Part shown: positions 15,088 to 25,100 of the stretch, piece after piece
Numbering within the stretch: position 1 is the stretch's first letter
How the letters are laid out: each line of letters opens with the position of its first letter
DNA from: Bacteroidota bacterium
Lineage (GTDB): Bacteria; Bacteroidota; Bacteroidia; Flavobacteriales; Schleiferiaceae
DNA: 64,000 bases
Direction of reading: 5' to 3'
Assembly: GCA_016868755.1 (NCBI GenBank)
Contig: VGFU01000002.1
Location: forward strand, 1-64,000
Translations under genes and position numbers: made by a program
The notes under the pieces: generated by a model
Told to the model about the DNA's origin: nothing
Seen by the model: the letters and a program-made list of their open reading frames with translations, nothing else
Databases searched by the model: none

Positions 15088-16734
15088 GTGGCTGTTTTTG
15101 CGTTTTTGGGAATGTGGCTGGGCGCCTTGGACGTTCCGGGCAGCTACCGAGCGGTTTGGGCCGCGGTCGGCCTGCTGCTTCTGGGCCTTTCGGCCTGTGT
15201 TTCGGAATGGGCGTTTCGGCGCGGACTTCCCCGTACGTCGGCGCGTGCACGGGTCCTTCGGTTCGGTTGGGTGCTCGTCGTGGCCAGCCTTCGGACCACC
15301 CCGCAGGTTGCCTTGCTCGACGTGCCGCGGCGCGCCGAGGGCTGGTTTTGGGCCGATGGACCGCAGCTGCTCTGCGATTCGTCGGGGCTTCGGCTGCGCT
15401 GCTACGATTCGGTTTCGCTTGGTTATGCCTACCGCCTTCGGCTCGAACTTTTTCCGCTGGACACGGCGCTGGCCCCGTGGGCGTTTGATGCCGCGCGCGC
15501 GGCAGCGCCGCGCGGCATCCTCGCCCGTGCGCGCGTCGCCGCGCGCCTTGGCCGCGTGCCCCGACCGGAACCTTGGTGGCTCCGCGCCGCCGGCTGGGGC
15601 CGGGCGCGGATTCGCAGCCTCGACTGGGGGCCCGCGGCCCGGGGCCTTGCCTTGGCCATGTGGATCGGAGACCTCGACGACCTCCCAGAGGCCAGCATGC
15701 ACGCCTACCAGGCCCTCGGACTCATCCACGTCCTTTCGGTATCGGGATTTCACTTGGGCCTCCTCTGGGTGGGTGTGGCGGCCGTTGCGCGCTACCTGCC
15801 GCGCCGGCTCAGGGGGTGGGCGATGGCGGCTGGAATTGCCGCGGTCTGGGCCTTCGTGGCCGTCGTTGGCTTTGCGCCCAGTGCGGTGCGTTCCGCGGCA
15901 ATGATCACCGCCACCGGATGGGCCCTGATCGCCTTTGGGCGCGGAATGCGGGCCCTCGACGCCTTCGCCTGGGCCCAGATTGTGCTGCTCGCCTGGGCGC
16001 CGGAGTACGCCCAAATGCTGAGCTTTAAGCTATCGTCGGCCGCCGTCCTCGGCCTCATCGTAGCCAGTCCGCCGCGCCAACCCGGAACGCCCACGCCGCG
16101 GTGGGCCGCGCTAATTGGAGGGCTCCGCACGTCGTTGGCGGCGCAGTGGGCCACTACCGCGCTGTCGCTGAACGCGTTCCATACTGTACCGCTGGCGTTC
16201 TTGCTGAGCAACGCGCTGCTGGTTCCGCCGCTCATGCTCGTCTACCCCTACAGCTTGGCTGCGCTGGCCGGAATTCCCGTTCCCGACCCCGAGCCCGCGC
16301 TGGCTGCCCTAGAGGCCTTGGCGGCCGATCCCCGCTGGGTGTGGTCCGATCGGTTTCTGCCTGCTGCGTCGTGGGTGCTGCTGTCGCTGCTCTCGGCCTT
16401 TGGCCTTTGGGGGTTGCGCACGCAGAACACCCTTAGGGTCGCCTGGTGCTTGGCGCTGACGGTGCTCATTTTAGCGCGGAGCGGACCCGATTCGCTGCGC
16501 GAGCAGCGCTGGGTCGCGGTCGGTCGCGGGCTGGCCTGCGTCCAGGTCCGCGCCGACACGGCAGAAATTTTTGGAAGCCGTTATTTAATTGAAAATGAAT
16601 TTATATGGAATGTTAAATTAACAAATTACTTCAAGTCTAGGGGCGTCCGCTACTACCGCTATCGGGTGCGGCCTTGGGTGCAGCTGGACCAGCAAAAACG
16701 GGCGGTGGAACTACGCGAACAGCTGGTTCGCTAG
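15088..16734 (+). CDS. comEC: ComEC/Rec2-family competence membrane protein
   Basis: Polytopic inner-membrane protein whose family forms the channel for single-stranded DNA uptake. It has an N-terminal DUF4131-like region and the competence domain with GLIHVLSVSGFHLGLLW, followed by many hydrophobic helices. At 548 aa it lacks a C-terminal metallo-beta-lactamase domain. The GTG start is a choice among weak alternatives. A striking AT-rich block interrupts the C-terminal coding region (16561-16640). The 3' end overlaps convergent folP by 24 bp. Confidence 0.9.
   Translation: MAVFAFLGMWLGALDVPGSYRAVWAAVGLLLLGLSACVSEWAFRRGLPRTSARARVLRFGWVLVVASLRTTPQVALLDVPRRAEGWFWADGPQLLCDSSGLRLRCYDSVSLGYAYRLRLELFPLDTALAPWAFDAARAAAPRGILARARVAARLGRVPRPEPWWLRAAGWGRARIRSLDWGPAARGLALAMWIGDLDDLPEASMHAYQALGLIHVLSVSGFHLGLLWVGVAAVARYLPRRLRGWAMAAGIAAVWAFVAVVGFAPSAVRSAAMITATGWALIAFGRGMRALDAFAWAQIVLLAWAPEYAQMLSFKLSSAAVLGLIVASPPRQPGTPTPRWAALIGGLRTSLAAQWATTALSLNAFHTVPLAFLLSNALLVPPLMLVYPYSLAALAGIPVPDPEPALAALEALAADPRWVWSDRFLPAASWVLLSLLSAFGLWGLRTQNTLRVAWCLALTVLILARSGPDSLREQRWVAVGRGLACVQVRADTAEIFGSRYLIENEFIWNVKLTNYFKSRGVRYYRYRVRPWVQLDQQKRAVELREQLVR
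16561..16640 (+). other. AT-rich patch inside comEC
   Basis: By hand count only 20 of these 80 bases are G or C, in a gene otherwise far above 60 percent. The frame stays open and encodes EIFGSRYLIENEFIWNVKL and following residues, using AAA, AAT, TTA and GAA codons that are rare nearby. Confidence 0.9.
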
Positions 16735-17553
16735 CTGGATGACCTGACGGGCTTCGCGAGGGTCGTGTACCCGAAGAATTTGGGCTCCGCGCTCGAGGGC
16801 CCAGGCGTGCAACGCCGAGGTGGCGGGCAGCGCGTCGTCCGCCGTGATGCCCAGGCTGCGCGTGATCAGCGACTTGCGCGATACGCCAACGAGTAGGGGG
16901 TGGGGGAACTCCCGGAACAGGGCGAGGTCGCGCAGCAGGCGCAGGTTGCCCTCGGGGGTTTTGCCAAAGCCGATTCCGGGGTCGAGGATGACGTCGTTGA
17001 GCCCGGCTTCGCGGGCGGCGATAAGGCGCGCACTCAGTTCGCGCACGGTGACCAACGAGGCGTTTTCGGGCCCCAGAAGCTCGCCGCTCGAGGCAGGGTA
17101 GTGGGTGAGGATGTAGGGCGCCCGAGCTTCAGCCGCGACGGACCAGATGGCGGGGTCGAGGATTCCGCCCGAAATGTCATTTACAAGGTCGGCGCCCTGG
17201 TCGAGGGCCCGGCGCGCCACCTCGCTGCGAAACGTGTCGACCGACAGGGGCAGGTCAGGGCCAAACCGGGCGCGCAGGCGCTCAAACGCGCCGTCAATGC
17301 GGTTCCATTCGTCGTCGAGCGACGGCCATTCCGCCCCCGGGCGGGTTGAACAGCCGCCCAGGTCGAGCCAGTCGGCGCCTTCTGCGAGGAGCTGTTCGGC
17401 CTGAGCCTCAAGCCGGTCCAAGCCCTGAGCACGGCTCGGAGCGTAGTAGGAATCGGGCGTCGCGTTGAGGATGCCCATAACCTGCGGGCGGTCCGCGCTA
17501 AAAAGCCTGCCGCGAAGGTTCAGCGTAAATGGGCAAACGGCCGTACTTTTCAC
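16711..17553 (-). CDS. folP: Dihydropteroate synthase
   Basis: Folate-pathway enzyme condensing 6-hydroxymethyl-dihydropterin pyrophosphate with p-aminobenzoate; sulfonamide target. The TIM-barrel motifs occur in order: MGILNATPDSYY, DLGGCSTRPGA, SVDTFRSEVA, VNDISGG, LDPGIGFGKT, VGVSRKSLI and LRVHDPREA. The frame is open further upstream but that part overlaps the divergent gene, so GTG at 17553 (281 aa) is preferred. Only 11 bp separate the two divergent starts, so their promoters must lie partly inside each other's coding sequence or further start revision is needed. Confidence 0.95.
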   Translation of the reverse strand: MKSTAVCPFTLNLRGRLFSADRPQVMGILNATPDSYYAPSRAQGLDRLEAQAEQLLAEGADWLDLGGCSTRPGAEWPSLDDEWNRIDGAFERLRARFGPDLPLSVDTFRSEVARRALDQGADLVNDISGGILDPAIWSVAAEARAPYILTHYPASSGELLGPENASLVTVRELSARLIAAREAGLNDVILDPGIGFGKTPEGNLRLLRDLALFREFPHPLLVGVSRKSLITRSLGITADDALPATSALHAWALERGAQILRVHDPREARQVIQLANQLFA

Positions 17554-17564
17554 CCTGTAAAAGT

Positions 17565-18104
17565 ATGGCCCACACTGCATCCCAATACGCTGCCGAAATC
17601 GCGCGCTGCCGCGAGCTCTACGGCAAGAAGCTCCACGACTACGGTGCCGCATGGCGCATCCTCCGACTGCCGTCGCTGACCGACCAGCTGTTCATTAAGG
17701 CAAACCGCCTCCGCACGATTCAAGATGCCGGCGTGCAAAAAGTGGCCGACAGCCAAGAGGGCGAGTTTATCGGAATCGTGAACTACGCGATCATGGCCCT
17801 GATTCAGCTCGAGCACGGAATCGCCAGCGAGCCCGATCTAAGCCCCGACGACGCGCTGGCGGCCTTCGACGCCCAGGCTACCAAGATTTATGAGCTCATG
17901 GAGGCTAAGAACCACGACTACGGCGAGGCTTGGCGCGATATGCGCATCACGTCGCTAACCGACCTAATTCTTCAAAAAGTGCTTCGCGTTAAGCAGATTG
18001 AAGACCATTCGGGGGCAACCCTCGTGTCGGAGGGCGTGGACGCCAACTACATGGACATGGTGAACTACGCCGTGTTTGCGTTGATTTTGATGCACGAGGC
18101 CTGA
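17565..18104 (+). CDS. DUF1599 (nucleotide-modification-associated domain) protein
   Basis: A 179-aa protein made of two copies of a roughly 75-residue unit: KLHDYGAAWRILRLPSLTDQ near the start and KNHDYGEAWRDMRITSLTDL near residue 120, each followed by an NYA(I/V)(M/F)ALI helix. This internal duplication identifies DUF1599. The molecular function is unproven; some relatives are associated with modified-nucleotide systems, but here the context is the folP-tpiA housekeeping cluster. The shorter ATG start is used because the 12 codons before it lie in the shared divergent leader. Confidence 0.9.
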   Translation: MAHTASQYAAEIARCRELYGKKLHDYGAAWRILRLPSLTDQLFIKANRLRTIQDAGVQKVADSQEGEFIGIVNYAIMALIQLEHGIASEPDLSPDDALAAFDAQATKIYELMEAKNHDYGEAWRDMRITSLTDLILQKVLRVKQIEDHSGATLVSEGVDANYMDMVNYAVFALILMHEA

Positions 18105-18150
18105 ACCATTCGGGGCCTCCATCGGTTACTTCGGTAAACCCAATCGACCT

Positions 18151-18264
18151 ATGGAACTCATTGCCCTGAGCATCGCCTTTTTGACCACGATGGCTACGAC
18201 CTACATGCTGATTTCGGCCAAAATGCAGCTGCTCAAAAAGGAACTCGAGCGTCGCAGCGAATAG
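18151..18264 (+). CDS. 37-aa single-span membrane peptide
   Basis: A short ORF encoding one hydrophobic helix (residues 3-22, IALSIAFLTTMATTYMLIS) and an amphipathic charged tail (KKELERRSE). Its GC-ended codons, its ATG, its stop 22 bp before the next start and its orientation fit the operon between DUF1599 and the DoxX-family gene. No known family recognised. It could also be chance, but the helix-plus-charged-tail layout is typical of real small membrane proteins. Confidence 0.6.
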   Translation: MELIALSIAFLTTMATTYMLISAKMQLLKKELERRSE

Positions 18265-18274
18265 TTCGGCTTTG

Positions 18275-18282
18275 TACCTTGG
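18275..18282 (+). promoter_or_regulatory. -7-like box before the DoxX-family gene (TACCTTGG)
   Basis: Close to TAnnTTTG and ending 4 nt before the ATG, the same layout as several other genes in this window. Confidence 0.45.
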
Positions 18283-18286
18283 GCGC

Positions 18287-19417
18287 ATGAACGTGCGTAA
18301 CCTTGCCCAATCGCTAATTCGCCTCCTCCTCGGCGGACTCTTTATTTTTTCAGGGGTCATTAAGATGAACGACCCCATCGGCTTCAGCTACAAACTCGAC
18401 GAGTACTTTGGGGCTGACGTCTTCAACTTGCCGTTTTTGCAGCCGCTCGCGTTGCCGTTGGCAATCTTTCTCGTGACGTTTGAGGTGGTGCTCGGCCTGC
18501 TAATGCTGCTGGGGTACCTGCGCGCCTTCACGTTTTGGAGCATGGCCGGCCTCATGGCATTTTTTACGTTTCTAACGTTCTACAGCGCCTACTTCAACAA
18601 GGTTACGGACTGCGGATGCTTCGGAGACGCGATTCCGCTCACGCCTTGGGAGAGCTTTACCAAAGACGTAGTGCTCAGCGTGCTGATCGCCCTATACTTC
18701 GCCCTCGGACTGCGCAACGTGAAGCCCATCATGAGCCGCTTTTGGGCCCGCGGGGTGATGGGCCTTGCCGTCTTTGCCATGGCGTTTTTCACCAACTGGG
18801 TGTACAACCACTTGCCAGTCTGGGACTTCCGCGCCTACAAACCCGGAACCGACATCGCCAAGGCTATGGCGCCAGCTGAGGAGCTCGGCCTTACTCCGCC
18901 CCAGTACGACGTGGTGTACACGCTACGCAAGGGCGACGAGGTCATGGAGGTGAGCGGAACCGACTACGTCGACCAAAAGTGGTGGGAAAAGCCCGAATGG
19001 GTCATGGACGCCGAGGCCACGCGCACCGTCAAGGTCGCCGAGGGCTACGAGCCGCCCGTGCACGACTTTCGCATCGCCCCAGGGGGCGTGGACCAAACCG
19101 ACATCTGGTTGGCCTACCCCGAGAGCTACTGGCTCGTTGCCTATGATTTTGAGCGTGCCGACATGGCTCAGCTCGAGCGCTTGTGCCGTGAGGTTCAGAA
19201 GCTTCACGACGCTGGCATTCCCGTGGTCGGACTCACCTCGAGCGGACCCGAGGCCGTAGCCGCCCTGGTGGCCCGGACCGGTACCACGTTTCCCTGGTCC
19301 AACGGCGACGGAACGGCCCTTAAAACCATCGTGCGCTCCAACCCCGGAGTAACGCACCTGCGCCAAGGCGTCGTTCAAGCCCACTACCACTTCAACGACT
19401 TCCCCGCGGCCGAATGA
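18287..19417 (+). CDS. DoxX-family membrane protein (BT_3928 type)
   Basis: A 376-aa inner-membrane protein. Residues 1-160 form four or five helices of the DoxX/MauE-like fold (LLLGGLFIFSGVIKMNDP start; the conserved TDCGCFGDAIPLTPWESF loop holds two cysteines), followed by a soluble domain of about 200 residues with WLVAYDFERAD that resembles a thioredoxin-like fold. This two-part layout matches the Bacteroidota BT_3928 family, usually encoded beside DUF1599 and tpiA as here. A redox role is inferred from the DoxX/MauE relationship. A TTG 15 bp upstream is in frame but less likely. Confidence 0.88.
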   Translation: MNVRNLAQSLIRLLLGGLFIFSGVIKMNDPIGFSYKLDEYFGADVFNLPFLQPLALPLAIFLVTFEVVLGLLMLLGYLRAFTFWSMAGLMAFFTFLTFYSAYFNKVTDCGCFGDAIPLTPWESFTKDVVLSVLIALYFALGLRNVKPIMSRFWARGVMGLAVFAMAFFTNWVYNHLPVWDFRAYKPGTDIAKAMAPAEELGLTPPQYDVVYTLRKGDEVMEVSGTDYVDQKWWEKPEWVMDAEATRTVKVAEGYEPPVHDFRIAPGGVDQTDIWLAYPESYWLVAYDFERADMAQLERLCREVQKLHDAGIPVVGLTSSGPEAVAALVARTGTTFPWSNGDGTALKTIVRSNPGVTHLRQGVVQAHYHFNDFPAAE

Positions 19418-20403
19418 GGCGGCTCGGCCGGTCCCTGCTCGTCGTTTGGGGCGTGGCGACCCTTGTTTTTTTCTTGTTTCACGCGGTCGGCGGCGACCCG
19501 GCCCGCATGATGCTGGGCCAGGTCGAAGACCCGGAGGCCCTTGCGGCGGTGCGCGCTGCCTACGGGCTGGATCAGCCCCTCGGCGAGCAGTACCTGCGTT
19601 ACCTGGGCGGACTTTCGCCGATTCGCCCAGTCGACGGCGCCTGGGGCCTTCACTGGCCCGACCTGCAGACTTCCTATCAGCAACGGGGCGTTCCCGTCGC
19701 GGAGCTCATAGGCCAAACCCTTCCAAACACCGCCTTGCTGGCCGTCGTTTCGCTCGGGGCGGCGGTGCTCGTTGGCGTTCCGCTCGGACTTTTTTCGGCT
19801 CTGCGCGCGGGCTCGAGGGCGGACCGTGCCATTACCGTGCTCAGCACCGTGGGCATGGCAACACCCTCGTTCTTTTCGGCCATCCTCATCGCCTGGATTT
19901 TTGCCTACCTGCTCCACGACTGGACCGGCCTCCCGCTGACCGGAAGCCTTCGCGAGCTCGACGACTACGGCCGCGCGGTGCGCTGGGAATGGTCCCACCT
20001 CGTACTGCCCGCGCTGACCCTGGCGGTGCGCCCCGTGGGCGTAATCGCCCAAATGATGCGCTCCTCGGCCCTTGAAATCCTGAGCTTGGACTACGTGCGG
20101 ACCGCCTACGCCAAAGGCCTAAGCACCGCCCAAGTGCTGCGGCGCCACGTGCTGCGCAATGCCCTCAACCCCCTGATTACCACCATTTCGGGCTGGTTCG
20201 CCAGCTTGCTCGCTGGCGCTGTCTTCGTCGAAACCGTCTTCGGGTGGCGCGGAGCCGGCAAGCTCATGGTCGACGCGCTTGAGGGCCGCGATTTTCCGGT
20301 CGTCATGGGGGCCATTCTCAGTCTATCGGTGGTGTTTGTCGCCCTCCAGACCCTGGTAGATTGGCTGTACGGCGTGGTGGATCCGCGCGTCAAGGCCGTC
20401 TAG
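19414..20403 (+). CDS. ABC transporter permease, OppB/DppB type (orphan)
   Basis: Inner-membrane permease of the peptide/nickel type, with six predicted helices and the start MRRLGRSLLVVWGVATLVFFL. The region ATPSFFSAILIAWIFAYLL and the C-terminal coupling segment YVRTAYAKGLSTAQVLRRHVL (EAA-type loop) are characteristic. It overlaps the DoxX gene by ATGA. No ATPase, second permease or binding protein is encoded nearby, so it must pair with components elsewhere or do something else. Confidence 0.92.
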   Translation: MRRLGRSLLVVWGVATLVFFLFHAVGGDPARMMLGQVEDPEALAAVRAAYGLDQPLGEQYLRYLGGLSPIRPVDGAWGLHWPDLQTSYQQRGVPVAELIGQTLPNTALLAVVSLGAAVLVGVPLGLFSALRAGSRADRAITVLSTVGMATPSFFSAILIAWIFAYLLHDWTGLPLTGSLRELDDYGRAVRWEWSHLVLPALTLAVRPVGVIAQMMRSSALEILSLDYVRTAYAKGLSTAQVLRRHVLRNALNPLITTISGWFASLLAGAVFVETVFGWRGAGKLMVDALEGRDFPVVMGAILSLSVVFVALQTLVDWLYGVVDPRVKAV

Positions 20404-20495
20404 TCGGTACTACCCGTATTTAGTCGTTTAGTTTGCGGAACCAGGTGCGGACTCCGCCCAAATTCCGCGCCCCCACTCGAGCTTGGCCAATGCCG

Positions 20496-20503
20496 TACCT
20501 TTG
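20496..20503 (+). promoter_or_regulatory. -7 box of tpiA (TACCTTTG)
   Basis: Perfect TAnnTTTG in the gap between the permease and tpiA, 19 nt before the ATG, suggesting that tpiA has its own promoter. Confidence 0.6.
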
Positions 20504-20522
20504 GCTCACTAAAGAGCAAACT

Positions 20523-21284
20523 ATGAAAATCCTCGCCGGCAACTGGAAAATGAACACCACCTTCGAAGAAGGCTACACCCTGATCGAAGCCCTGAAAACC
20601 GAATTGAGCCCCGAGCGCCTCGGAGACGTAGTCGTCGTCGTTGCTCCGCCAGCGATTCAGCTCACCCAAGCCATTGACCTGCTCATTGACTACCCCGAAA
20701 TGGCCGTTGCCGCCCAAAACGGCCACGCCCAGGACTCCGGAGCCTTTACGGGTGAAGTCAGCATGGGCCAACTGGCCGACGCCGGCGCCGACGCTGTCAT
20801 CGTTGGCCACAGCGAGCGCCGCCAGTACTTCGGAGAAACCGACCGCGACGTCAACGCCAAAACCCGCGCCGCCCTGGCCCACGAACTGCGCCCCATCGTG
20901 TGCGTCGGCGAAGACCTCAGCGTGCGCAAAGCCGGCAACCACTTAGCCGTCGTCGAAGCCCAACTCCGCGCCGCCCTCGAAGGCATCGACGGTGAGCTCG
21001 CCGAAAACGTCGTAATCGCCTACGAACCCGTTTGGGCCATCGGAACCGGCGAAACCGCCACCGCCGCTCAAGCCCAAGAAATGCACGCCCACCTGCGCGG
21101 CGTGCTGCGCCAGACCTACGGTGAACTGGCTGACCACCTTCCCATTCTCTACGGCGGATCCTGCAAACCCAGCAACGCCGCCGAGCTCTTTGCCCAGCCC
21201 GACGTCAACGGAGGCCTTATCGGCGGAGCCTCCCTCTCGGCGACCGACTTTATCGCCTTAGCCGACCTGCTGCAGAACGCCTAA
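20523..21284 (+). CDS. tpiA: Triose-phosphate isomerase
   Basis: Glycolytic enzyme interconverting dihydroxyacetone phosphate and glyceraldehyde 3-phosphate. NWKMN near the start (catalytic Lys), VGHSERR (catalytic His), AYEPVWAIGTG (catalytic Glu) and the phosphate loop YGGSCKP with GLIGGASL are all present. The 253-residue form from ATG 20523 has the normal N-terminus; the longer frame adds 30 residues that span the promoter. It overlaps prmA by one base (TAATG). Confidence 0.97.
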   Translation: MKILAGNWKMNTTFEEGYTLIEALKTELSPERLGDVVVVVAPPAIQLTQAIDLLIDYPEMAVAAQNGHAQDSGAFTGEVSMGQLADAGADAVIVGHSERRQYFGETDRDVNAKTRAALAHELRPIVCVGEDLSVRKAGNHLAVVEAQLRAALEGIDGELAENVVIAYEPVWAIGTGETATAAQAQEMHAHLRGVLRQTYGELADHLPILYGGSCKPSNAAELFAQPDVNGGLIGGASLSATDFIALADLLQNA

Positions 21285-22123
21285 TGGACTACGTCGAACT
21301 CCGCTTAACGGCGAGCGACCCGGCGGCCCTCGAACTGCTTTATGTCGACCTCGAGTCCATGCCGGTAGAGGCCGTGGAACAAGACGGCAACGACCTGTTG
21401 GCCTACCTTCCGGCGGACCAGTGGCACGGGCATGCCGACTTTGCGATGGCCCAAACCCGCGCCCAAATCACTTGGACCGCGCGGACCATCGCCCACCAAA
21501 ATTGGAACGCCGTTTGGGAATCCTCCTTTGATCCGCTATCGATTGGAAACGAGCTGCTTATCTACGCGCCCTTTCACCACGACGCGAAACCTGAAGCCTA
21601 CCGCTACGCCGTGCAAATGGTGCCGAAAATGGCCTTTGGAACCGGACACCACCCCACAACCTACCTGATGCTCGAGCGGGTACTCGAAGCCCAACTCGAC
21701 GGAGCCCGCGTGCTCGACATGGGCTGCGGCACCGCCGTGCTCGGTATCGTTGCCCTGATGCACGGCGCCTCCGAGGGTGTTGGCGTTGAAATCGAAGCCT
21801 ACGCTGCCGACAACGCCCGCGAACTCGTGGTACTTCACGGCCTTCAGGATCGCTTTGCGGTCCGCACCGGAGACGTCGCACAGCTTAGCGAGGGCGAAAC
21901 CTTTGACGTGATCTACGCCAACATCCACCGCAACGTGCTGCTGGCTGACATGGCCCGATACGCTCAGGCGCTGAACCCGGGCGGACGTCTGCACCTCAGC
22001 GGCTTTTATCGGGCTGACGCTCCGGCCATCAAGACGGCAGCGGAGCAGGCTGGATTGCGCGTAGCGGCTCAGCACGAGCGCGAAGCCTGGGTGGCCCTTA
22101 CTGTGGAAAAAACGGTGGAATAA
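21284..22123 (+). CDS. prmA: Ribosomal protein L11 methyltransferase
   Basis: SAM-dependent enzyme methylating ribosomal protein L11. An N-terminal recognition domain (about 1-110) is followed by the class I methyltransferase fold with FGTGHHPTT, the SAM loop VLDMGCGTAVLGI and YANIHRNVLL (the NPPY-equivalent motif, here ANIHRNV as in PrmA). Length (279 aa) is as in other Bacteroidota. Translationally coupled to tpiA. Confidence 0.95.
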   Translation: MDYVELRLTASDPAALELLYVDLESMPVEAVEQDGNDLLAYLPADQWHGHADFAMAQTRAQITWTARTIAHQNWNAVWESSFDPLSIGNELLIYAPFHHDAKPEAYRYAVQMVPKMAFGTGHHPTTYLMLERVLEAQLDGARVLDMGCGTAVLGIVALMHGASEGVGVEIEAYAADNARELVVLHGLQDRFAVRTGDVAQLSEGETFDVIYANIHRNVLLADMARYAQALNPGGRLHLSGFYRADAPAIKTAAEQAGLRVAAQHEREAWVALTVEKTVE

Positions 22124-22172
22124 CTCCGGCCGCGACGGGAATCGGCGCAGCATTTGCGCTGTAGCTTGCACA

Positions 22173-25100
22173 ATGCCCGTGAAACGCCTCACCACCTTAA
22201 TTGCCCTGCTGCTGTGCACGTTGCTGCCCGCGCAGACCGTGCGATCCCTGGGCGCCACCGACGGCGATTTTTGGAAGGACTTCAGCAAACTCTACACGGA
22301 ATTACTTGGGAAAAACAAGGCAGACGCCGACCTGCTGCTGCTCAAACCCGTCTACGACGACCCCTCTTGGGAACAACGTTCGGACTTTCAGGCCCTGGCG
22401 CGCGAAATGCTGCGCAAGCGCATCGTCGAGCCAGAAACCTGGGCCGAGTCGGTACAACTCGCCCTCGCATGGTACGGAGCCGCCAGCGCCCCGGCCCAAG
22501 CGAGATGGTGGGCCGAAACCGCGGAACTCACTAAGAAAAGCAGCCGGCTCACCTTAGTTGAGTACCTCCACACGGCCGCCGGCGCGGCCGCCGGCTTTGG
22601 CTCGTCCAACCGTCGGTTTCGCCTCTTTGAATCGGGCCCCCTACGCTGGGAACTCGAGTTTGGCGACGCTGTTCTCGACGAAGAAGGTCCGCTCACCCGC
22701 TACCGAATCGAAGGCGCCGTGCTTAAGGGCCGATTCAAAAACGACTCCACCCAGATCGACAGCGTGAGCGGCTGGTACGACCCGCGCACCGCAACCCTGA
22801 CGGCCGAATCAGGTCGGGTAGATTGGTACCGCGCCGGCTACGGATACGGCGAAGTTTACAACCAGCTGGGCAACTTCACCTTGGACCTTCACCAAACGGG
22901 CCTGGTGGTTGATTCGGCCGTGCTGCACAGCCTCTACTACGTCAACGTGCCCCTTCTCGGCCGCTTTGAGGAACGACTCGGCACCCGCACTCAGGCGGAA
23001 AACGCTGTTTATCCGCGCTTCGAAGCCTATGCCTCGAACCTCGAAATCCCCAACTTTTTTGAGGACGTGAACTACCGCGGCGGATTTTCGCTCGTGGGCG
23101 GCAACTTTTTTGCCTCGGGCGGGGCGGGGGCCAAAGCCAGCTTTAGTTTCGTGCGCGATTCGGCCGAGGCGGCCGTTCTGCGGGCCGACCGCTTCGTCAT
23201 TCGGCCCAACGGGCTTTCGGCTAAAATCAGCAGCTTCGCGCTGCGTTTGGGCACCCAAGACTCGCTGCACCATGCTAAGGTCGAAGTCAAGTACGCCCCC
23301 GACACCCGCGAACTCCAGGTGTTTCGGCCCGACGAAGGGCTGGCGCTCAAGCCCTTTACTGACAGCTACCACAACGTTACGGTCGACCTCGACCAGCTGC
23401 GCTGGACCACCAGCGAGCCCAGGGTACTTGTTGGCGGACTCAACATGGGCAGCGGCGCCCCAATGACCCTCGAGAGCGACCAGTACTACCGCAGCAACCG
23501 ATATTCCGCCCTTCAAGGATTTGAAAACGAAAACCCGCTGGTGCTGCTTGACCAAGTAGGCCAGTCCGCGCCGCGCACTCGCATGCCGATCAAAGAGGTG
23601 GCCATCGGTATGGGTATGCCGGTCGATCCCTGCGAGCGCCTCATGATGGAATATCACCTGCATGGATTTGTGCGCTACCACACCGAAGACCGTAGCCTCG
23701 AAGTCCTGCCTAAAACAGGTGAATACGTGCTAAACCACCGCAAAAAGCGCGACTACGACGTGATTCGGTTTGAATCGGTTGTGCCCGAGGGCATGAACGC
23801 CGAGCTCAACCTGCTCAACTTTGACCTTGAAGTGGTTGGGGTCGACCGCATCTGGCTGAGTGATTCGCAAAAGGTCAGCCTTCACCCGACTTCGGGGCGG
23901 ATATTAATCCACGAGGGCCTCGATTTTGACTTCGACGGTCTCATTCGCGCCGGCCGTTTCGAGTTTTTTGGCCGCGAGCACCAATTTGACTACCAGGAGT
24001 TTAGCTTCAGGATGCCGGCGGTCGATTCCATGCGGTTTTACGTTCCGGCTTTCGAGCTCAACGAGCAGGGCCAGCGCCCCTTGGTCCGCGTGCGCAACAC
24101 CCTGCAGGACATTTCGGGCGATTTGTACATCGATCGTCCCGACAACAAATCGAGTACGCTGTACAGTCCCGAGTACCCCATCTTTAAATCTGGAAAAGGC
24201 GCCAAAATATACTACGATAAGGTGGAGCGCGGAGTGTACCCCCGTTCGCGCTTTTATGTCGACCTCGACGCCTTTACCATCGACTCGCTCAACAACGCCC
24301 GCACCGAAAGCCTGGGCTTTGAGTCCACGTTTCACAGCGCGGGAATTTTTGCCGTTCGCCGCCAAAACATCAAGGTGCAGCGCGACTACTCGCTCGGATT
24401 CACCGAACAGACGGGCGACGCGGGATGGCTGGCCTACCCCGGAGCAGGAACCGACGCAGGCAAGGTGCGTGGAACGGTTCAGCTTTCGCTCGAGGGATTT
24501 CGCTTCGAGGGCGACCTGGACTACCGCCGCGCCCACGGCACCTCCAAGGAATTCAAGCTTTACCCTGATTCGACCAAAGGGAGCGGCACCTTTCACCTCG
24601 AAGCGCTCGCTGGGGCTCCGCGCGGGGCGGGGCATCCCTCAGTCGACGGGTCTGACGCCCGAAGCACGTGGCTTCCCTACGCCAAAACCTGGTACGCTTC
24701 TTCGCAAAGTGCCGACTTTGCGACCTACGCCCAGCGGCCGGCCACCGCGCGCGGACGCCTGACCTACCAGCCCGACCGGCTGAACCTCGATGGAACCGTC
24801 GCTTTCAACCTCGCAGAGCTTAGCGGTGCCAACCTTAGCCTTCATGCCCAGTGGATGCAGAGCGGCAACGCCAACTTCCGCGTAAAGGGCGAGCCCGACG
24901 CCGAGTGGGGCTTTAGCATTCAAAACGCCACGGCTGACGTGGACTTTGCGGCCGAAAAGGGCAAGTTTGCGCTGCTTCAGGGGGACCGCACCCTCGATTT
25001 TCCGCGCAATCAGTACACGGCCGAAATGGACAAGGCCGACTGGGACATTCTCGAGAAAAGCATCAGCCTCATCAAGGGAAGCGGGGTGGATTCCCGCATG

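Noticed and set aside
15053-15904. 283-aa alternative-frame ORF at the start of comEC
   Set aside because: Arg/Gly/Pro-rich frame shadow in GC-rich DNA; the comEC frame has membrane helices and family motifs.
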